Origin: Sphingomonas brevis
Lineage (GTDB): Bacteria; Pseudomonadota; Alphaproteobacteria; Sphingomonadales; Sphingomonadaceae
Assembly: GCF_023516505.1 (NCBI RefSeq)
Contig: NZ_JAMGBB010000001.1
Coordinates: 1,488,001-1,552,000, forward strand
Length of the DNA: 64,000 bases
Direction: 5' to 3'
Shown here: positions 25,392-35,284 of the stretch, piece after piece
How the letters are laid out: every line of letters begins with the position of its first letter
How positions within the stretch are numbered: the first letter of the stretch is position 1
Translations under genes and position numbers: made by a program
Notes under the pieces: model-generated
What the model saw: the letters and a program-made list of their open reading frames with translations, nothing else
Database searches by the model: none
What the model was told of the DNA's origin: nothing

Positions 25392-26699
25392 ATGTACCAG
25401 AGCACCGAACCCGCCCGTTATTGGCAGCAGCAATTGGTCGAATGGGGACCGAAGGTCCTGTTTGCCATCCTCATCCTGGTCGTCACCCATTTTGTCGCCA
25501 AGGCCGTGCAATGGGGCGTCGCCAAGGCGATCGACCGGGTGCCGGTGCTCAAGCGACACCCGGATGCGGGCGGCGACAGTATCGGCACGGAGCTTGGGCG
25601 GCTGGCCTATTGGCTGGTGTGGCTGGTTGGCCTGATCGCGGCGTTGCAGCCGCTTGGCCTTTCGGGCGTATTGACCCCGGTCACGGCGATGACCAACGAA
25701 GTTTTCGCATTTTTGCCAAGGCTGCTGGGCGCGGGACTGTTCTTCTTCGCCGGACTGATTCTGGCCCGGATCGTGCGCCATGTGATCGAAGCGGCCCTCG
25801 GCGCGCTAAACCTGGAGCAGCTGGCAGGACGCGCTGGCCTGAAATTGGCCGATGCGCCTGTGGCGGTCGACAGCGACGGGGTAGCGAGCGACGGGGTGGC
25901 ACCGGCGCGCAGCACCATCGCGCGGGCGGTCGGGATGACCGTGTCTGCTGTGATCATTATCTTCGCCGCGATCGGCGCGCTGCAAATTCTTCAGATATCC
26001 GCCATCGCCGAGCCCGCGACGAACATGTTGAACATTATCGCGCTCGCTATTCCGAAAGTATTGAACGCTCTCATCTGGCTGGCATTGGCATTCATCGTCG
26101 CGAAGTGGGTGAAGTCGCTTCTAGAGACAATCTTGCCGGGGCTCGGCTTCGACAATGCCGTACGCGCACTCGGTGTCATGCCATCTACCTCGGTGCCATC
26201 GAGAGTGGTCGGGGCAATTGCGATGACGGCCATATTGCTGGCGGCTTCCATCGAGGCAGCGCGGGCAATCGGCGGCGACAGCGTCGCGGCATTGTTGTTC
26301 CAAATCACCGAGCTCGGCGGCAAGGTGATATTCGGGACAGTGATCATCGTCGTTGGGATTTTCCTGGCTAGAATCCTTTCCAATTTGGTCGGAAGTTCGA
26401 CGGGCGAAGCGGGCTATGCCCAGACGATCGTCAAATATGCCATCATTGCGTTGTTCACAGCCATCGGGCTGACTTTCATGGGCTTAGCCGATCAGATCGT
26501 GATGATTGCATTCGGCTTGATCCTTGGCTCGGCCGCTGTGGCCACTGCCCTTGCCTTTGGCCTGGGCGGGCGGGACTATGCAGCGCGTCTGCTGGAGGAG
26601 TGGCATGAGAGCACCGCCCCGCCGCCTGTGCGCCGCGCACCTCCGCCACGGCTCAAGAAGGCCCCAAGCGAGGACGACAGCCAGCCGCCCCTGGTGTGA
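25392..26699 (+). CDS. Mechanosensitive-channel-like membrane protein with conserved TM-helix repeats
   Basis: This 435-residue inner-membrane protein has about ten hydrophobic segments arranged as repeated helix pairs separated by Gly/Ala-rich stretches, as in the conserved-TM-helix subgroup of the MscS-related family. The C-terminus has FGLGGRDYAARLLEEW, which corresponds to the pore-proximal segment of MscS-like proteins, and then a Pro-rich tail. It directly follows rarA and overlaps the next gene by four bases (GTGA). A role in osmotic or membrane-tension response is inferred from family membership. Confidence 0.8.
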   Translation: MYQSTEPARYWQQQLVEWGPKVLFAILILVVTHFVAKAVQWGVAKAIDRVPVLKRHPDAGGDSIGTELGRLAYWLVWLVGLIAALQPLGLSGVLTPVTAMTNEVFAFLPRLLGAGLFFFAGLILARIVRHVIEAALGALNLEQLAGRAGLKLADAPVAVDSDGVASDGVAPARSTIARAVGMTVSAVIIIFAAIGALQILQISAIAEPATNMLNIIALAIPKVLNALIWLALAFIVAKWVKSLLETILPGLGFDNAVRALGVMPSTSVPSRVVGAIAMTAILLAASIEAARAIGGDSVAALLFQITELGGKVIFGTVIIVVGIFLARILSNLVGSSTGEAGYAQTIVKYAIIALFTAIGLTFMGLADQIVMIAFGLILGSAAVATALAFGLGGRDYAARLLEEWHESTAPPPVRRAPPPRLKKAPSEDDSQPPLV

Positions 26700-27539
26700 C
26701 CCGCTTCGCGGCGGCTGTCGCGATCGATTGGTCGGGCGCGAAGGGCAAGCGGCACAAGGGCATTGCGATCGCCGAGGCGCGCGAGGGCAGTGCTCCGCGG
26801 CTGGTCCGACCAGGCCATGTCTGGTCCAGAACCGAGGTGCTCGAATGGCTGCTGACGCGCGCAGCCAGGGAGCCGACACTATTTGGCTTCGATTTCAGCT
26901 TTGCGCCTCCCTTTGCCGAGTGCGGATCCTATTTACCCGGTGAAAGCGGCGTGCCCGACAATGCCCGCGACTTCTGGGCCTATGTCGACGCCCTTAGTCG
27001 AAGATCTAGGAGCCGCCTCTTTCCTGGAGGAGGTGCACCGTCGCCATTTCTATTTTGGAATCGCCGACGGCGTGAAAGCCGACTTTGTGCGATTTCGCAT
27101 CTGCGATTCGCATTTGAATGCGATGGGTGGCCGCAAGACAGCGAGCGCGTTTGACGCCATCGGGGCGGCGCAGGTCGCCAAGGCCAGCTTCTCCGGAATG
27201 CGATTGCTGCACCGCCTGAATGGAAAGGTCGCCATCTGGCCGATGGACCCGCTGCCGACCAATGGCAGCGCGGTAGTCGAAATCTATACCCGCATTTACC
27301 TGCGTAACGCAGGCATGAGCGGTAAGAAATTGCGAACCCGGGTCGATCTCAACCGCGCGCTGGCCGGACTTGGAAGTAAACCAGTACGCCTAGGGTTCGA
27401 GCCCACTGACCATCAGACAGATGCCCTGGTAACTGCGGCAGGGATGCGGGCCCATCTTCAGAACCAGACCGCGTTCAATCCAGCCGGCATTACGTCGGAC
27501 CTGGCACAAACCGAGGGCTGGACGTTCGGCATCGTCTGA
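26696..27539 (+). pseudogene. Frameshifted conserved hypothetical gene (RNase H-like, DUF429-type start)
   Basis: Two overlapping frames together form one protein of about 280 residues. The first frame (GTG at 26696) gives AVAIDWSGAKGKRHKG, then DFWAYVDAL. The second frame resumes VEDLGAASFLEEVHRRHFYFGIADG and continues to the stop at 27539. The shift maps to about 26993-26996, where omission of one base (A26996) restores a continuous reading. The DWSG start and overall pattern recall predicted RNase H-like nucleases such as DUF429, but I am not certain. It is coupled to the channel gene upstream. A sequencing error, a true pseudogene or, less likely, recoding would explain the break. Confidence 0.6.
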
Positions 27540-27563
27540 AGCAAAGGGGCCGGGTACAGGTAC

Positions 27564-27638
27564 GCCGGCTTAGCACAGTGGTAGTGCAGCGGTTTTGTAA
27601 ACCGAAGGTCGGGGGTTCAAATCCCTCAGCCGGCACCA
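27564..27638 (+). tRNA. tRNA-Thr (anticodon TGT)
   Basis: The acceptor stem GCCGGCT (27564-27570) pairs with AGCCGGC (27628-27634), followed by discriminator A and an encoded CCA (27636-27638). The D arm is GCAC/GTGC, the anticodon loop is TTTGTAA with anticodon TGT, and the T arm contains GGTTCAAATCC. The acceptor end overlaps the last codons and stop of the convergent DUF2891 gene. Confidence 0.96.
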
Positions 27639-28621
27639 GCCTGCAGCGCGAGCAGCGCGAAGCTGGCCAGCCAATGTTCCCCCATATAGTCGCCGGCAAC
27701 ATGCGGCAGCGCCGCGTCCAGATGCTTCGTTGCGGCTGCCTCGGCGATCGCCTTTTCGCCGGCCGGCAACAGGGGCGCGATTGAACGCCAGCACCATGCG
27801 CGGCTGAGGTTGAGTCCATCGAGATGGGCTATCTTGCCGTCGCTTCGGTCGCTCACCGTTGCCGGAGCAAACAGCGCCTCAGGCTCACGATCTGCAAGCC
27901 GCGGCAGGAAGGCCGCGAACCATCTTGCGAAATCACCTGCTGCTAGAACACGCGCCATGCACAGCGCCTCGATCAACGCGGGCGACAGGAACTCGTCACC
28001 ACCCGGCTCCCACGCCTGGCAATCGCGGTCGTTGCTGAATTTCTCGACTGCCCAGCGGCGGATATTCCTGGCCAAGACCGCGTCAAACTGTTCGGCCCAT
28101 TCCAGTGCGAGGATCAGGGCGAAACATGTGTTGAAATGGGTGCCGACCCGGATCGGATAGGTCAGCCTGGGCAAAAAGCCATGAAGCCGGTCGGCGAAAG
28201 CGCGGGCCAGCGGCTCAAGATTGGCCGCCCACTCTTGGTTGGAATGCCGCGATGCTTCGAGATGAAGATAAAGCAGCCAGCCCCAGCCATAGGGTCGCTC
28301 GAACCCCGCCGAAAGCGGCCGGCGGAGATAGGCCAATTCGATCGCAACTTTGTCGGCGGTGAAGCTGGCGCCGGCCAGATCGGCGATGGCCTGTGCCTCA
28401 CCGGTCTCTGGGTAGAGGCGGCTAATTGTCAGCAAGGTCCACCAGCCATGGACGCAGCTGTGCCAGTCGAAACTGCCGAAAAAGATCGGGTGAAGAGCGC
28501 GAGGCGGAAGCGCGTCCTCATCGCCAAGCAGCACATGATCCATCTTGTAGGGGTATGGCTTTCCCACGTGGCTGAGCGCGATCCGCGCAAATTTCGCGGC
28601 AAGCTTTTCGTCGAGTATCAT
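27626..28621 (-). CDS. DUF2891 family protein
   Basis: The 331-residue product matches the DUF2891 family, whose function is unknown. The conserved opening HPIFFGSFDWHSCVHGWWTLL and later YPIRVGTHFNTCFALILALEWA suggest an alpha/alpha-barrel fold as in glycoside hydrolases or lyases. There is no signal peptide. The ATG at 28621 overlaps the DUF979 stop (ATGA), so it is the last gene of the 5-oxoproline operon. The stop lies inside the tRNA-Thr acceptor stem on the other strand. A link to 5-oxoproline metabolism is inferred from position only. Confidence 0.85.
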   Translation of the reverse strand: MILDEKLAAKFARIALSHVGKPYPYKMDHVLLGDEDALPPRALHPIFFGSFDWHSCVHGWWTLLTISRLYPETGEAQAIADLAGASFTADKVAIELAYLRRPLSAGFERPYGWGWLLYLHLEASRHSNQEWAANLEPLARAFADRLHGFLPRLTYPIRVGTHFNTCFALILALEWAEQFDAVLARNIRRWAVEKFSNDRDCQAWEPGGDEFLSPALIEALCMARVLAAGDFARWFAAFLPRLADREPEALFAPATVSDRSDGKIAHLDGLNLSRAWCWRSIAPLLPAGEKAIAEAAATKHLDAALPHVAGDYMGEHWLASFALLALQAGAG

Positions 28622-29571
28622 CGGTATGCGAGCCAATAGATGAGCAGGATGTTGACCAGGAGCAGCGGCAGCGCGGTCGCGAACTGGGCGCGGATCACTC
28701 CATATTGATCCTTAAGTTCGAGCAGCGCTGCCGGGACCAGGTTGAAGTTGGCTGCCATGGGGGTCATCAAGGTGCCGCAGAAGCCTGCGAGCATGCCGAT
28801 CGCGCCGACTACCGCGGGATCGCCGCCGTAGCCCTGGATCAGCAGCGGAACGCCGATTGCTGCGGTCATCACCGGGAACGCAGCGAAGGCATTTCCCATC
28901 ACCATCGTAAAGATGGCCATTCCGACACCGAACACCGCGACGGTGAGGAAGATGCTGCCCTCCGGGATCACCATGCGGGTCAGGGAGCCTATCGCATCCC
29001 CTACACCGGCGGCAGCGAACAGGACTCCAAGCGAGGCGAGCATTTGCGGCAGGACAATTGCCCAACCGATCGCGTCGATCAGGCGGCGGCCTTCCTGCAA
29101 CGGTGCGATGGCAGGCGGGCGAAGCCAGGCGAAGATGGAGCCAATGGCGAGCAACACGCCGAGGCCGAGGAAGACGTAAGTCTCACGCTTGGCCTCGATC
29201 AGGCCAAAGCTGCCGAGAGGAGTATAATTATATGCCAGCGTGCCGATAAATGCGGTCAAAGGGATGATCAGCGCCGGAAGAAACAGCTTATTGCCGAGCC
29301 TGTCCGACCAACCCTGCCGCTGCTCGACGCTGGTGGTCGGGGGATGGCTACGGCCGATAAAGCCGAAGCCGGCGAGCCCTGCCAGCCCAAGCACCAGCAA
29401 GCCGTTGCCGAAGTCGCCGATTGCGTCGCCGCCAAGCAGGCTGAGCGCCATCAATCCCCAGAAGGCGGCATTGCCGAACCGTTTGCCGTGCGACCGGTCG
29501 AGCGCCGACAGGATGGCGAAAGCGGCGAACATCGCGCCGGCCAGCGCATAGAGCCAGTGAAGCGTGATCAT
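28618..29571 (-). CDS. DUF979 membrane protein, probable permease subunit
   Basis: This 317-residue integral membrane protein has about nine hydrophobic helices and belongs to DUF979. The family is almost always paired with DUF969, and the two are thought to form one transporter. The glycine- and alanine-rich helix GFCGTLMTPMAANFNLVPAALLEL near the C-terminus looks like a substrate-binding re-entrant region. The ATG at 29571 overlaps the DUF969 stop by four bases. Next to 5-oxoprolinase, 5-oxoproline is the likely substrate, by gene-context inference. Confidence 0.87.
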   Translation of the reverse strand: MITLHWLYALAGAMFAAFAILSALDRSHGKRFGNAAFWGLMALSLLGGDAIGDFGNGLLVLGLAGLAGFGFIGRSHPPTTSVEQRQGWSDRLGNKLFLPALIIPLTAFIGTLAYNYTPLGSFGLIEAKRETYVFLGLGVLLAIGSIFAWLRPPAIAPLQEGRRLIDAIGWAIVLPQMLASLGVLFAAAGVGDAIGSLTRMVIPEGSIFLTVAVFGVGMAIFTMVMGNAFAAFPVMTAAIGVPLLIQGYGGDPAVVGAIGMLAGFCGTLMTPMAANFNLVPAALLELKDQYGVIRAQFATALPLLLVNILLIYWLAYR

Positions 29572-30242
29572 TGGCCGCGCCTCGCCAGCTTGCGATCGAA
29601 TAGCAGCAGCCGGGTCGACTGGATCAGGAATGCGGCAATCGCGCTGGGGATCGCCCATAGCGCGAGGTGCAGAGGGGCTAGATCATAGCCGTAGCCCGCT
29701 AGTATCTGCTGGATGAGCACGATCGAGCCGATCGCGAAAAAGATATCCTCGCCAAAAAAGAGCCCAACATTGTCGGTCGCGGCGGAATAGGCCTTGACCG
29801 TCTCCGCTTCCGCTTCGGTCAATTCGCCATGCTGCTTCTCGGCGGCGGCGAGCGCCATCGGCGCGACTAGCGGCCGGACCGTCTGCGCCTGCCCGGCGGT
29901 CGAATGAAGCCCGATCGCCGCGGTGATCTGCCGATAGATCAGATAAAGGATCAGCAGCTTGCCGGCGGTTGCGCTCTTCAATGAGCGAATCAGCGTGGCC
30001 GCGCGCTGTTGCAGTCCGAACCGTTCGAGCAATCCGATCACTGGCAGGACAATCCAGACGATGGCAATGATGCGGTTGTCGTTGAACGCTTTGCCGAAGG
30101 TCGAGATGACCTCGTGCCAGTCCATCCCCGCGATCAGGCCGGTAGCGATCGCCGACACGGTGACGACCAGCATCGGGTTGAACTTCAGCGCGAAGCCGAG
30201 GACCACCAGTGCGATACCGATCAGCGGCCAATAGTCGATCAT
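29568..30242 (-). CDS. DUF969 membrane protein, probable permease subunit
   Basis: The 224-residue DUF969 protein has about six hydrophobic helices and pairs with DUF979. Characteristic segments are [19 protein letters not shown] and [23 protein letters not shown]-like conserved polar residues within helices, consistent with a transporter. Its start overlaps the 5-oxoprolinase stop (ATGA) and its stop overlaps the DUF979 start, so all four operon genes are translationally coupled. The substrate is inferred to be 5-oxoproline. Confidence 0.88.
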   Translation of the reverse strand: MIDYWPLIGIALVVLGFALKFNPMLVVTVSAIATGLIAGMDWHEVISTFGKAFNDNRIIAIVWIVLPVIGLLERFGLQQRAATLIRSLKSATAGKLLILYLIYRQITAAIGLHSTAGQAQTVRPLVAPMALAAAEKQHGELTEAEAETVKAYSAATDNVGLFFGEDIFFAIGSIVLIQQILAGYGYDLAPLHLALWAIPSAIAAFLIQSTRLLLFDRKLARRGQ

Positions 30243-33200
30243 GTCGGCTCCCCATATCCGCCGCCGCCCGGCGTTTCGATCACGAACCGGTCGCCAATGC
30301 CGACTTCGGCCCAGTCGGTCGCGGTCAATTGCTCGACCGAACCGTCGGCGCGCTCGACCCAGTTGCGGCCGGGAAGTGCATCGCCGCCGCCGTTCAATCC
30401 GCGCGGCGCTACGCGGCGGCGATTGGCGAGCATGTTGGCGCGCATCGGTTCGAGGAAGGTGACGCTGCGGATTACGCCGTCGCCGCCCTTATGCAGCCCC
30501 CGGCCACCGGAATGACTACGGATCGAGAATTGGTCGAGCCGCACCGGGAGGCGCGTCTCCAATATCTCGGGATCGGTCAGCCGGCTGTTTGTCATATGGG
30601 TCTGCACCGCGCTGGTTCCGTCATGATCCGGCCCGGCGCCGGAACCGCCGGCGATCGTCTCATAATATTGGTGGCGGTCATTGCCGAAAGTGAAATTGTT
30701 CATCGTGCCCTGGCTAGGCGCCAGGCGGCCGGTCGCCGCAAAAAGGGTATCGGTCACGACCTGGCTTGTCTCGACATTACCGGCGACGACCGCGGCAGGG
30801 TGATGGGGCCTAAGCATCGACCTGTCCGGCACGACCAGGCGAATTGGCCGGAGGCAACCGTCATTCATCGGGATGGCATCGTCGATCAGGGTGCGGACGA
30901 CATATAGCGAAGCGGCGCGGACGATCGAAAAAGGCGCGTTGAAATTGTCGGGCAACTGCCGGCTGGTGCCGGAGAAGTCGAAAGTTGCCGATCGCGAGGC
31001 CCGATCGATCGTTATTCTGACTGAAACGCACGCGCCATTGTCCATTTCATAGGCGAACTGGCCGTCATCGAGACGGTCGAGCAGCCGCCGGACCGACTCC
31101 TCGGCGTTGGCAAGGACGTGGTTCATGTACGCCGCGACGACGTCCGGGCCATATTCGCCGGCGGTTTGGACCAGCGTTTCGGCGCCCCGAACGCATGCGG
31201 CGAGCTGGGCGCGAAGGTCGGAGATATTGCGGTCCGGATTGCGCGCCGGGTGCTCGCCTTTGGTCAGCAGGGCGCGCATCTCGGCCTCGCGAAAATGGCC
31301 CTCGTCGACCAGCAGCACATTGTCGATCAATACGCCTTCGTCCTCGATGGTCCTGCTGTCGGGCGGCATGGAGCCGGGAGCGATCCCACCGATATCGGCA
31401 TGGTGGCCGCGCGCCGCGACGAAGGCGGATGGATCGGCCTCGTCGCCATAAAACACCGGGACGATCACCGTGATGTCGGGCAAGTGCGTGCCGCCGCGAT
31501 AGGGATCGTTGAGGACATAGGCGTCGCCACGACGAATTCCGCGCTCGTCCCTTCCCCCGCCCCGAGCGTCGATGATGGTGCGGATGCTTTCGCCCATCGA
31601 GCCCAGGTGGACCGGGATGTGCGGTGCATTGGCGATCAGCGCACCCGACCCGTTGAAAATGGCGCAGCTGAAGTCGAGCCGTTCCTTGATGTTGACCGAG
31701 GTTGCGGTCGATTGCAGCGCGACGCCCATTTCCTCGGCGATGGCCATGAACAGATTGTTGAAAATTTCGAGCCGGACTGGGTCGACTTGGGTGCCGACCG
31801 CGTGAGCGCGCTCAAGCGGCATGGCCCGGGTCAGAATGAGGGTCCCGTCCGCGGCCCGCTCCGCCCGCCAACCCGGTTCCACCACGATGGTGGAGGTGGG
31901 GTCGAAGATCAGGCCGGGGCCCATTAGCTCCTCCCCCGTCGGGGGAGGTGTCAGGTCCGAAGGAGATGACGGAGGGGGCTCTATTCCCCCTCCATCACTT
32001 CGTGGTCCCCCTCCCCCTGCGGGGGAGGAACCAATGGCATCGACGCTGAGCGTGTCGAGGACTGGCTCGGCCTCGTCGATATAACCGAAGCGCCGGCGAT
32101 GGATGGTTTCGAAAGTTGCACGCATTTCGCCGGCACTGGCGAGGTCGACGGTGATGGTTGTGTCGCTGCCCGAAGTGCGGAGGCGGGCGCGGTGCTCGAA
32201 GCGGATCTGGTCTGGGTCGAAGCCCTGGCCGAGCAGGTCATTTCGCGCCGCCGCTTCCAGCGCGTGCAGGCCGTCGGAAAAATCCTCCGTAAGCGGCTTC
32301 AGCCAGCTGGCCTCGCGCACCGCCTTTACCTCGGAGAGACCGATGCCGTAGGCCGACAGCACCCCGGCAAGCGGATGGATGAGGATCCGCTCCATGCCGA
32401 GCGCGTCGGCGACCCGGCAGGCAAGCTGGCCGCCCGCGCCGCCGAAGCAGGCCAGCGTGTAGCGGGTCACGTCATGACCCCGCGCGATCGAAATCTTGCG
32501 GATCGCGGCGGCCATATTGTCGACCGCGATATCCAGGAAGCCCTCCGCGATTTCCGCAAGCGATTTGGTACCGCCAAGAGCGTCGGCGATTTCCTGCAGC
32601 CGTGCATGTGACGCTTCGGGATCGAGCGGCTGGTCGCCGTTGGGACCGAACAGCGTGGGGAATTTGGCCGGGTCGAGCCGGCCCAGGTAAAGGTTGCAGT
32701 CGGTGACGGTTAGCGGCCCGCCGGCGCGGTAACAGGCCGGTCCCGGACGAGCCCCGGCCGATTCCGGGCCAACCCGGAAACGCATTCCGTCGAACCGGCA
32801 AATGGAGCCGCCACCGGCGGCGATCGTGTGGATCTGCATCATCGGCGCGCGGATGCGGACGCCGGCGACAAGGTTTTCGTCGCCTAGCTCATAGCTGCCG
32901 GCATAGTGGGACACGTCAGTCGAGGTGCCGCCCATATCGAAGCCGATCAAATGATCCGAGCCATGGGGGGCGCTGGCCGCAACCATGCCGACCACCCCGC
33001 CGGCCGGACCGGACAGGATCGCGTCCTTGCCGCGGAAGGCGCGGGCCCCGGTCAGGCCGCCGTTGGACTGCATGAATTGCAAACGAGTCCCGGCCCCCAG
33101 TCCGGCCGCAACCTTGCCGACGTAGCGGGTGAGGATCGGCGAGAGATAGGCGTCGACCACTGTCGTGTCGCCGCGGCCGACCAGCTTGATCAGCGGCGCC

Positions 33201-33778
33201 ACCTCATGGCTGACCGACACCTGGGTGAAGCCAAGGTCGCGGGCGATGCTTGCCAGCCGATCTTCGTGCTCGGTGAAGCGCCAGCCATGCATCAGCACGA
33301 TTGCCAAGGCGACAAAGCCCTGGGCCTTCAACGCAGAAAAATCGGCCCGCGCGCCCTCCTCGTCGAGCGGGCGGATGATCGCGCCGTCCGCCCCGACGCG
33401 CTCGTCAATTTCAACAACGGCCTCGTACAGCATCGACGGCAGCACAATATTGCGGGCGAAGATTTCGGGACGTGCCTGATAACCGATCCTCAGCGCGTCG
33501 CCGAAGCCGGCGGTGATCGCCAGCGCGGTCCGCTCGCCCTTTCGTTCGAGCAGGGCATTGGTGGCGACCGTGGTGCCCATGCGGACATCGCCAAGCGAGC
33601 CACCTTCTTCCGCCAGAACGCGGCGGATCCCTTCCACCGCGGCATCCTCATATTGGCCGGGGTTTACCGACAGCAGCTTTTGTACCCGCTGGCGGCCGTC
33701 GGTTGAGGTCGCGACGATGTCGGTGAAGGTCCCGCCGCGATCGATCGCAAAGGTCCAGCTGCGCTCCACGGCGCCCAT
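30239..33778 (-). CDS. oplAH: 5-oxoprolinase (ATP-hydrolysing), HyuA-HyuB fusion
   Basis: The 1179-residue enzyme opens 5-oxo-L-proline to L-glutamate with ATP hydrolysis. The HyuA half begins [13 protein letters not shown], the actin-like ATP-binding start, and includes [14 protein letters not shown]. The HyuB half starts near residue 660 ([18 protein letters not shown]) and contains [14 protein letters not shown] and [13 protein letters not shown]. Full length fits the fused eukaryote-like form. Residues about 582-617, in the region joining the halves, are Gly/Pro/Ser-rich and encoded by an inserted palindromic repeat (31926-32034) that keeps the frame. It heads the DUF969-DUF979-DUF2891 operon. 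Hydantoinase activity is the main alternative, but fusion and context favour 5-oxoprolinase. Confidence 0.88.
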   Translation of the reverse strand: MGAVERSWTFAIDRGGTFTDIVATSTDGRQRVQKLLSVNPGQYEDAAVEGIRRVLAEEGGSLGDVRMGTTVATNALLERKGERTALAITAGFGDALRIGYQARPEIFARNIVLPSMLYEAVVEIDERVGADGAIIRPLDEEGARADFSALKAQGFVALAIVLMHGWRFTEHEDRLASIARDLGFTQVSVSHEVAPLIKLVGRGDTTVVDAYLSPILTRYVGKVAAGLGAGTRLQFMQSNGGLTGARAFRGKDAILSGPAGGVVGMVAASAPHGSDHLIGFDMGGTSTDVSHYAGSYELGDENLVAGVRIRAPMMQIHTIAAGGGSICRFDGMRFRVGPESAGARPGPACYRAGGPLTVTDCNLYLGRLDPAKFPTLFGPNGDQPLDPEASHARLQEIADALGGTKSLAEIAEGFLDIAVDNMAAAIRKISIARGHDVTRYTLACFGGAGGQLACRVADALGMERILIHPLAGVLSAYGIGLSEVKAVREASWLKPLTEDFSDGLHALEAAARNDLLGQGFDPDQIRFEHRARLRTSGSDTTITVDLASAGEMRATFETIHRRRFGYIDEAEPVLDTLSVDAIGSSPAGGGGPRSDGGGIEPPPSSPSDLTPPPTGEELMGPGLIFDPTSTIVVEPGWRAERAADGTLILTRAMPLERAHAVGTQVDPVRLEIFNNLFMAIAEEMGVALQSTATSVNIKERLDFSCAIFNGSGALIANAPHIPVHLGSMGESIRTIIDARGGGRDERGIRRGDAYVLNDPYRGGTHLPDITVIVPVFYGDEADPSAFVAARGHHADIGGIAPGSMPPDSRTIEDEGVLIDNVLLVDEGHFREAEMRALLTKGEHPARNPDRNISDLRAQLAACVRGAETLVQTAGEYGPDVVAAYMNHVLANAEESVRRLLDRLDDGQFAYEMDNGACVSVRITIDRASRSATFDFSGTSRQLPDNFNAPFSIVRAASLYVVRTLIDDAIPMNDGCLRPIRLVVPDRSMLRPHHPAAVVAGNVETSQVVTDTLFAATGRLAPSQGTMNNFTFGNDRHQYYETIAGGSGAGPDHDGTSAVQTHMTNSRLTDPEILETRLPVRLDQFSIRSHSGGRGLHKGGDGVIRSVTFLEPMRANMLANRRRVAPRGLNGGGDALPGRNWVERADGSVEQLTATDWAEVGIGDRFVIETPGGGGYGEPT
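31926..32034. repeat. Palindromic REP-like element inserted in frame in oplAH
   Basis: About 108 bases hold three hairpins: CCTCCCCC-GTC-GGGGGAGG (31930-31948), GGAGGGGG-7 nt-CCCCCTCC (31971-31993) and CCTCCCCC-TGC-GGGGGAGG (32010-32028), the last flanked by TGGT...ACCA. This arrangement resembles the intergenic palindromic repeats common in sphingomonad and caulobacter genomes, but here it lies inside a gene and encodes 36 extra residues without a stop. No second copy was seen in this window. Confidence 0.75.
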
Positions 33779-33898
33779 GAAGCAAATGCCCGGTCCATGC
33801 TCAATGACAGTTTGCCGAATATTTTTTGCGGAACACGGAACTGGGAGGTGGGACGACCGTTATTATTTCGTGGTTCAAATCTTCGGAAGCGAACCATG

Positions 33899-33928
33899 GA
33901 ACCCCGGAGACTTCGGTCTCCGGGGTTT
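33899..33928 (-). terminator. UUCG-capped hairpin after threonine synthase gene
   Basis: ACCCCGGAGAC (33901-33911) pairs with GTCTCCGGGGT (33916-33926) around a TTCG tetraloop, one of the most stable RNA loops. It starts ten bases past the threonine synthase stop on the minus strand. The minus-strand RNA has only a short U run after the stem, so termination efficiency is uncertain. Confidence 0.7.
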
Positions 33929-33935
33929 ACTCGTT

Positions 33936-35138
33936 CTAGAGGCTCGTAGCGTCGATGTCGGCGAGCATCATCCGCCGCGAGCGGTCGGCCAGCGGATATT
34001 TGTTGCCGTTGGCACAGTTGAACAGGACGACGCGCTCGTCCGGACCGACCAGTTTGCGATCGAGCGCGTCGCGCCACGCGGCAAGCACTGCCCCGCCTTC
34101 CGGGCAAAGCAGCATGCCGTCGAGGCGTGCTGCATCGTCGACCGCTTCCATGATCGCTTCCTCCTGGACGGCGATCGCCGCACCGCCGCTTGTCCGAACC
34201 GCGCGAAGAATGAGGAAATCGCCGACCGCCTTGGGCACTCTTATGCCGGTGGCCATTGTCGCCGCGCCTTCCCAGCGCTCGGCGAACTCGTCGCCCGCTT
34301 CCCACGCGCGGACCATCGGCGCGCAGCCGGCGGCCTGCACCGCATACATGCGCGGACGCTTCGGCCCGATCAGTCCGATCCGCTCCAGCTCGTCGAACCC
34401 CTTCCACATGCCGATCAGGCCGGTGCCCCCACCCGTCGGGTAGAAGATGGCGTCGGGCAGTTCCCAGCTGAACTGCTCGGCCAGTTCCAGGCCCATCACC
34501 TTCTTGCCTTCCAGCCGGTAGGGCTCCTTCAGCGTCGAACAGTCGAACCACTTCCCGGCCATTGCCCCTTCCCCGACGATCCGCCCGCATTCGTCGATCT
34601 GGCCGTCGGCGACGATGACCTCGGCGCCATAGGCCGCTGTCTCGCGGATATTGATGTCGGGCGTTTCGGCGGGGCAAATGACCAGGGAACTCATCCCTGC
34701 CCGCGCGGCATAAGCGGCCAGCGCCGCGCCAGCGTTGCCGTTGGTCGGCAGCGCAATGCGGGTCACGCCGAAATGATTGGCCATGCTGACCGCCGCAGCC
34801 ATGCCGCGCGCCTTGAACGAGCCGGTTGGAAGGCGCCCCTCGTCCTTGACGATCGGTGCCTTGGTACCCTGTTTGCGACCGACATGGTCGAGCGGGATCA
34901 GCGGCGTTTCCGGCTCGCCAAGGCTGACCGGCTCGGCGCCTTCGGGCAACGGCAGCAGCTCGCGCCATTTCCACATGCCCGAAGGGCGCGAGGCCAGTTC
35001 GTCGCGGGTCAGGCGCCCCGCGACCGCGTCGAGATCGTATCGGGCGAGCAACGGCTTGCCGACTTTCGACAGGTTCTGGAGCTTGTCCGATTCATAGCGC
35101 TCGCCGGTCAGCGAACATTCGAGATGGGTCATGAACAT
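33936..35138 (-). CDS. thrC: Threonine synthase
   Basis: The 400-residue PLP enzyme of fold type II converts O-phospho-L-homoserine to L-threonine. The N-terminal block has a Cys-containing MTHLECSLTGERY start typical of this branch. The PLP lysine is K109 in PTGSFKARG, the phosphate-binding loop is LPTNGNAGAALAAYA, and PTGGGTGLIGMWKG supports the cofactor site. The ATG at 35138 has AGGCGG upstream; an ATG two codons later is equally possible. It is monocistronic, with its own terminator hairpin downstream. Relatives such as threonine dehydratase lack the long N-terminal segment seen here. Confidence 0.9.
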   Translation of the reverse strand: MFMTHLECSLTGERYESDKLQNLSKVGKPLLARYDLDAVAGRLTRDELASRPSGMWKWRELLPLPEGAEPVSLGEPETPLIPLDHVGRKQGTKAPIVKDEGRLPTGSFKARGMAAAVSMANHFGVTRIALPTNGNAGAALAAYAARAGMSSLVICPAETPDINIRETAAYGAEVIVADGQIDECGRIVGEGAMAGKWFDCSTLKEPYRLEGKKVMGLELAEQFSWELPDAIFYPTGGGTGLIGMWKGFDELERIGLIGPKRPRMYAVQAAGCAPMVRAWEAGDEFAERWEGAATMATGIRVPKAVGDFLILRAVRTSGGAAIAVQEEAIMEAVDDAARLDGMLLCPEGGAVLAAWRDALDRKLVGPDERVVLFNCANGNKYPLADRSRRMMLADIDATSL

Positions 35139-35212
35139 GGCCGCCTGGGTAACGCGACATCTCCGTCACGCAAGGCCGGGCTTTCGACGAACTGCAGTCA
35201 GGACGCGACCAA

Positions 35213-35244
35213 GGTATGGTATAACATTTGCTACATTATATCAT
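35213..35244 (+). promoter_or_regulatory. Possible Zur-type zinc operator before ZnuD-like receptor
   Basis: The AT-rich stretch GGTATGGTATAACATTTG (35213-35230), followed by CTACATTATATCAT, contains a TATAACATTT half-site like those in Zur boxes and an imperfect second half. It lies 40-70 bases before the receptor ATG. The dyad is imperfect, so this is a tentative call. Confidence 0.35.
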
Positions 35245-35284
35245 CTTGAGCTAGGCACGCGGCTCTCCCCGCTTCAGGATCATC

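Noticed and set aside
26985-27005. Programmed ribosomal frameshifting in the DUF429-like gene.
   Set aside because: No slippery heptamer, stop codon at the site or downstream structure is evident, so error or decay is simpler.
27564-27638. The tRNA gene as an integration site of a genomic island.
   Set aside because: There is no integrase nearby and I saw no duplicated tRNA 3' end in the window.
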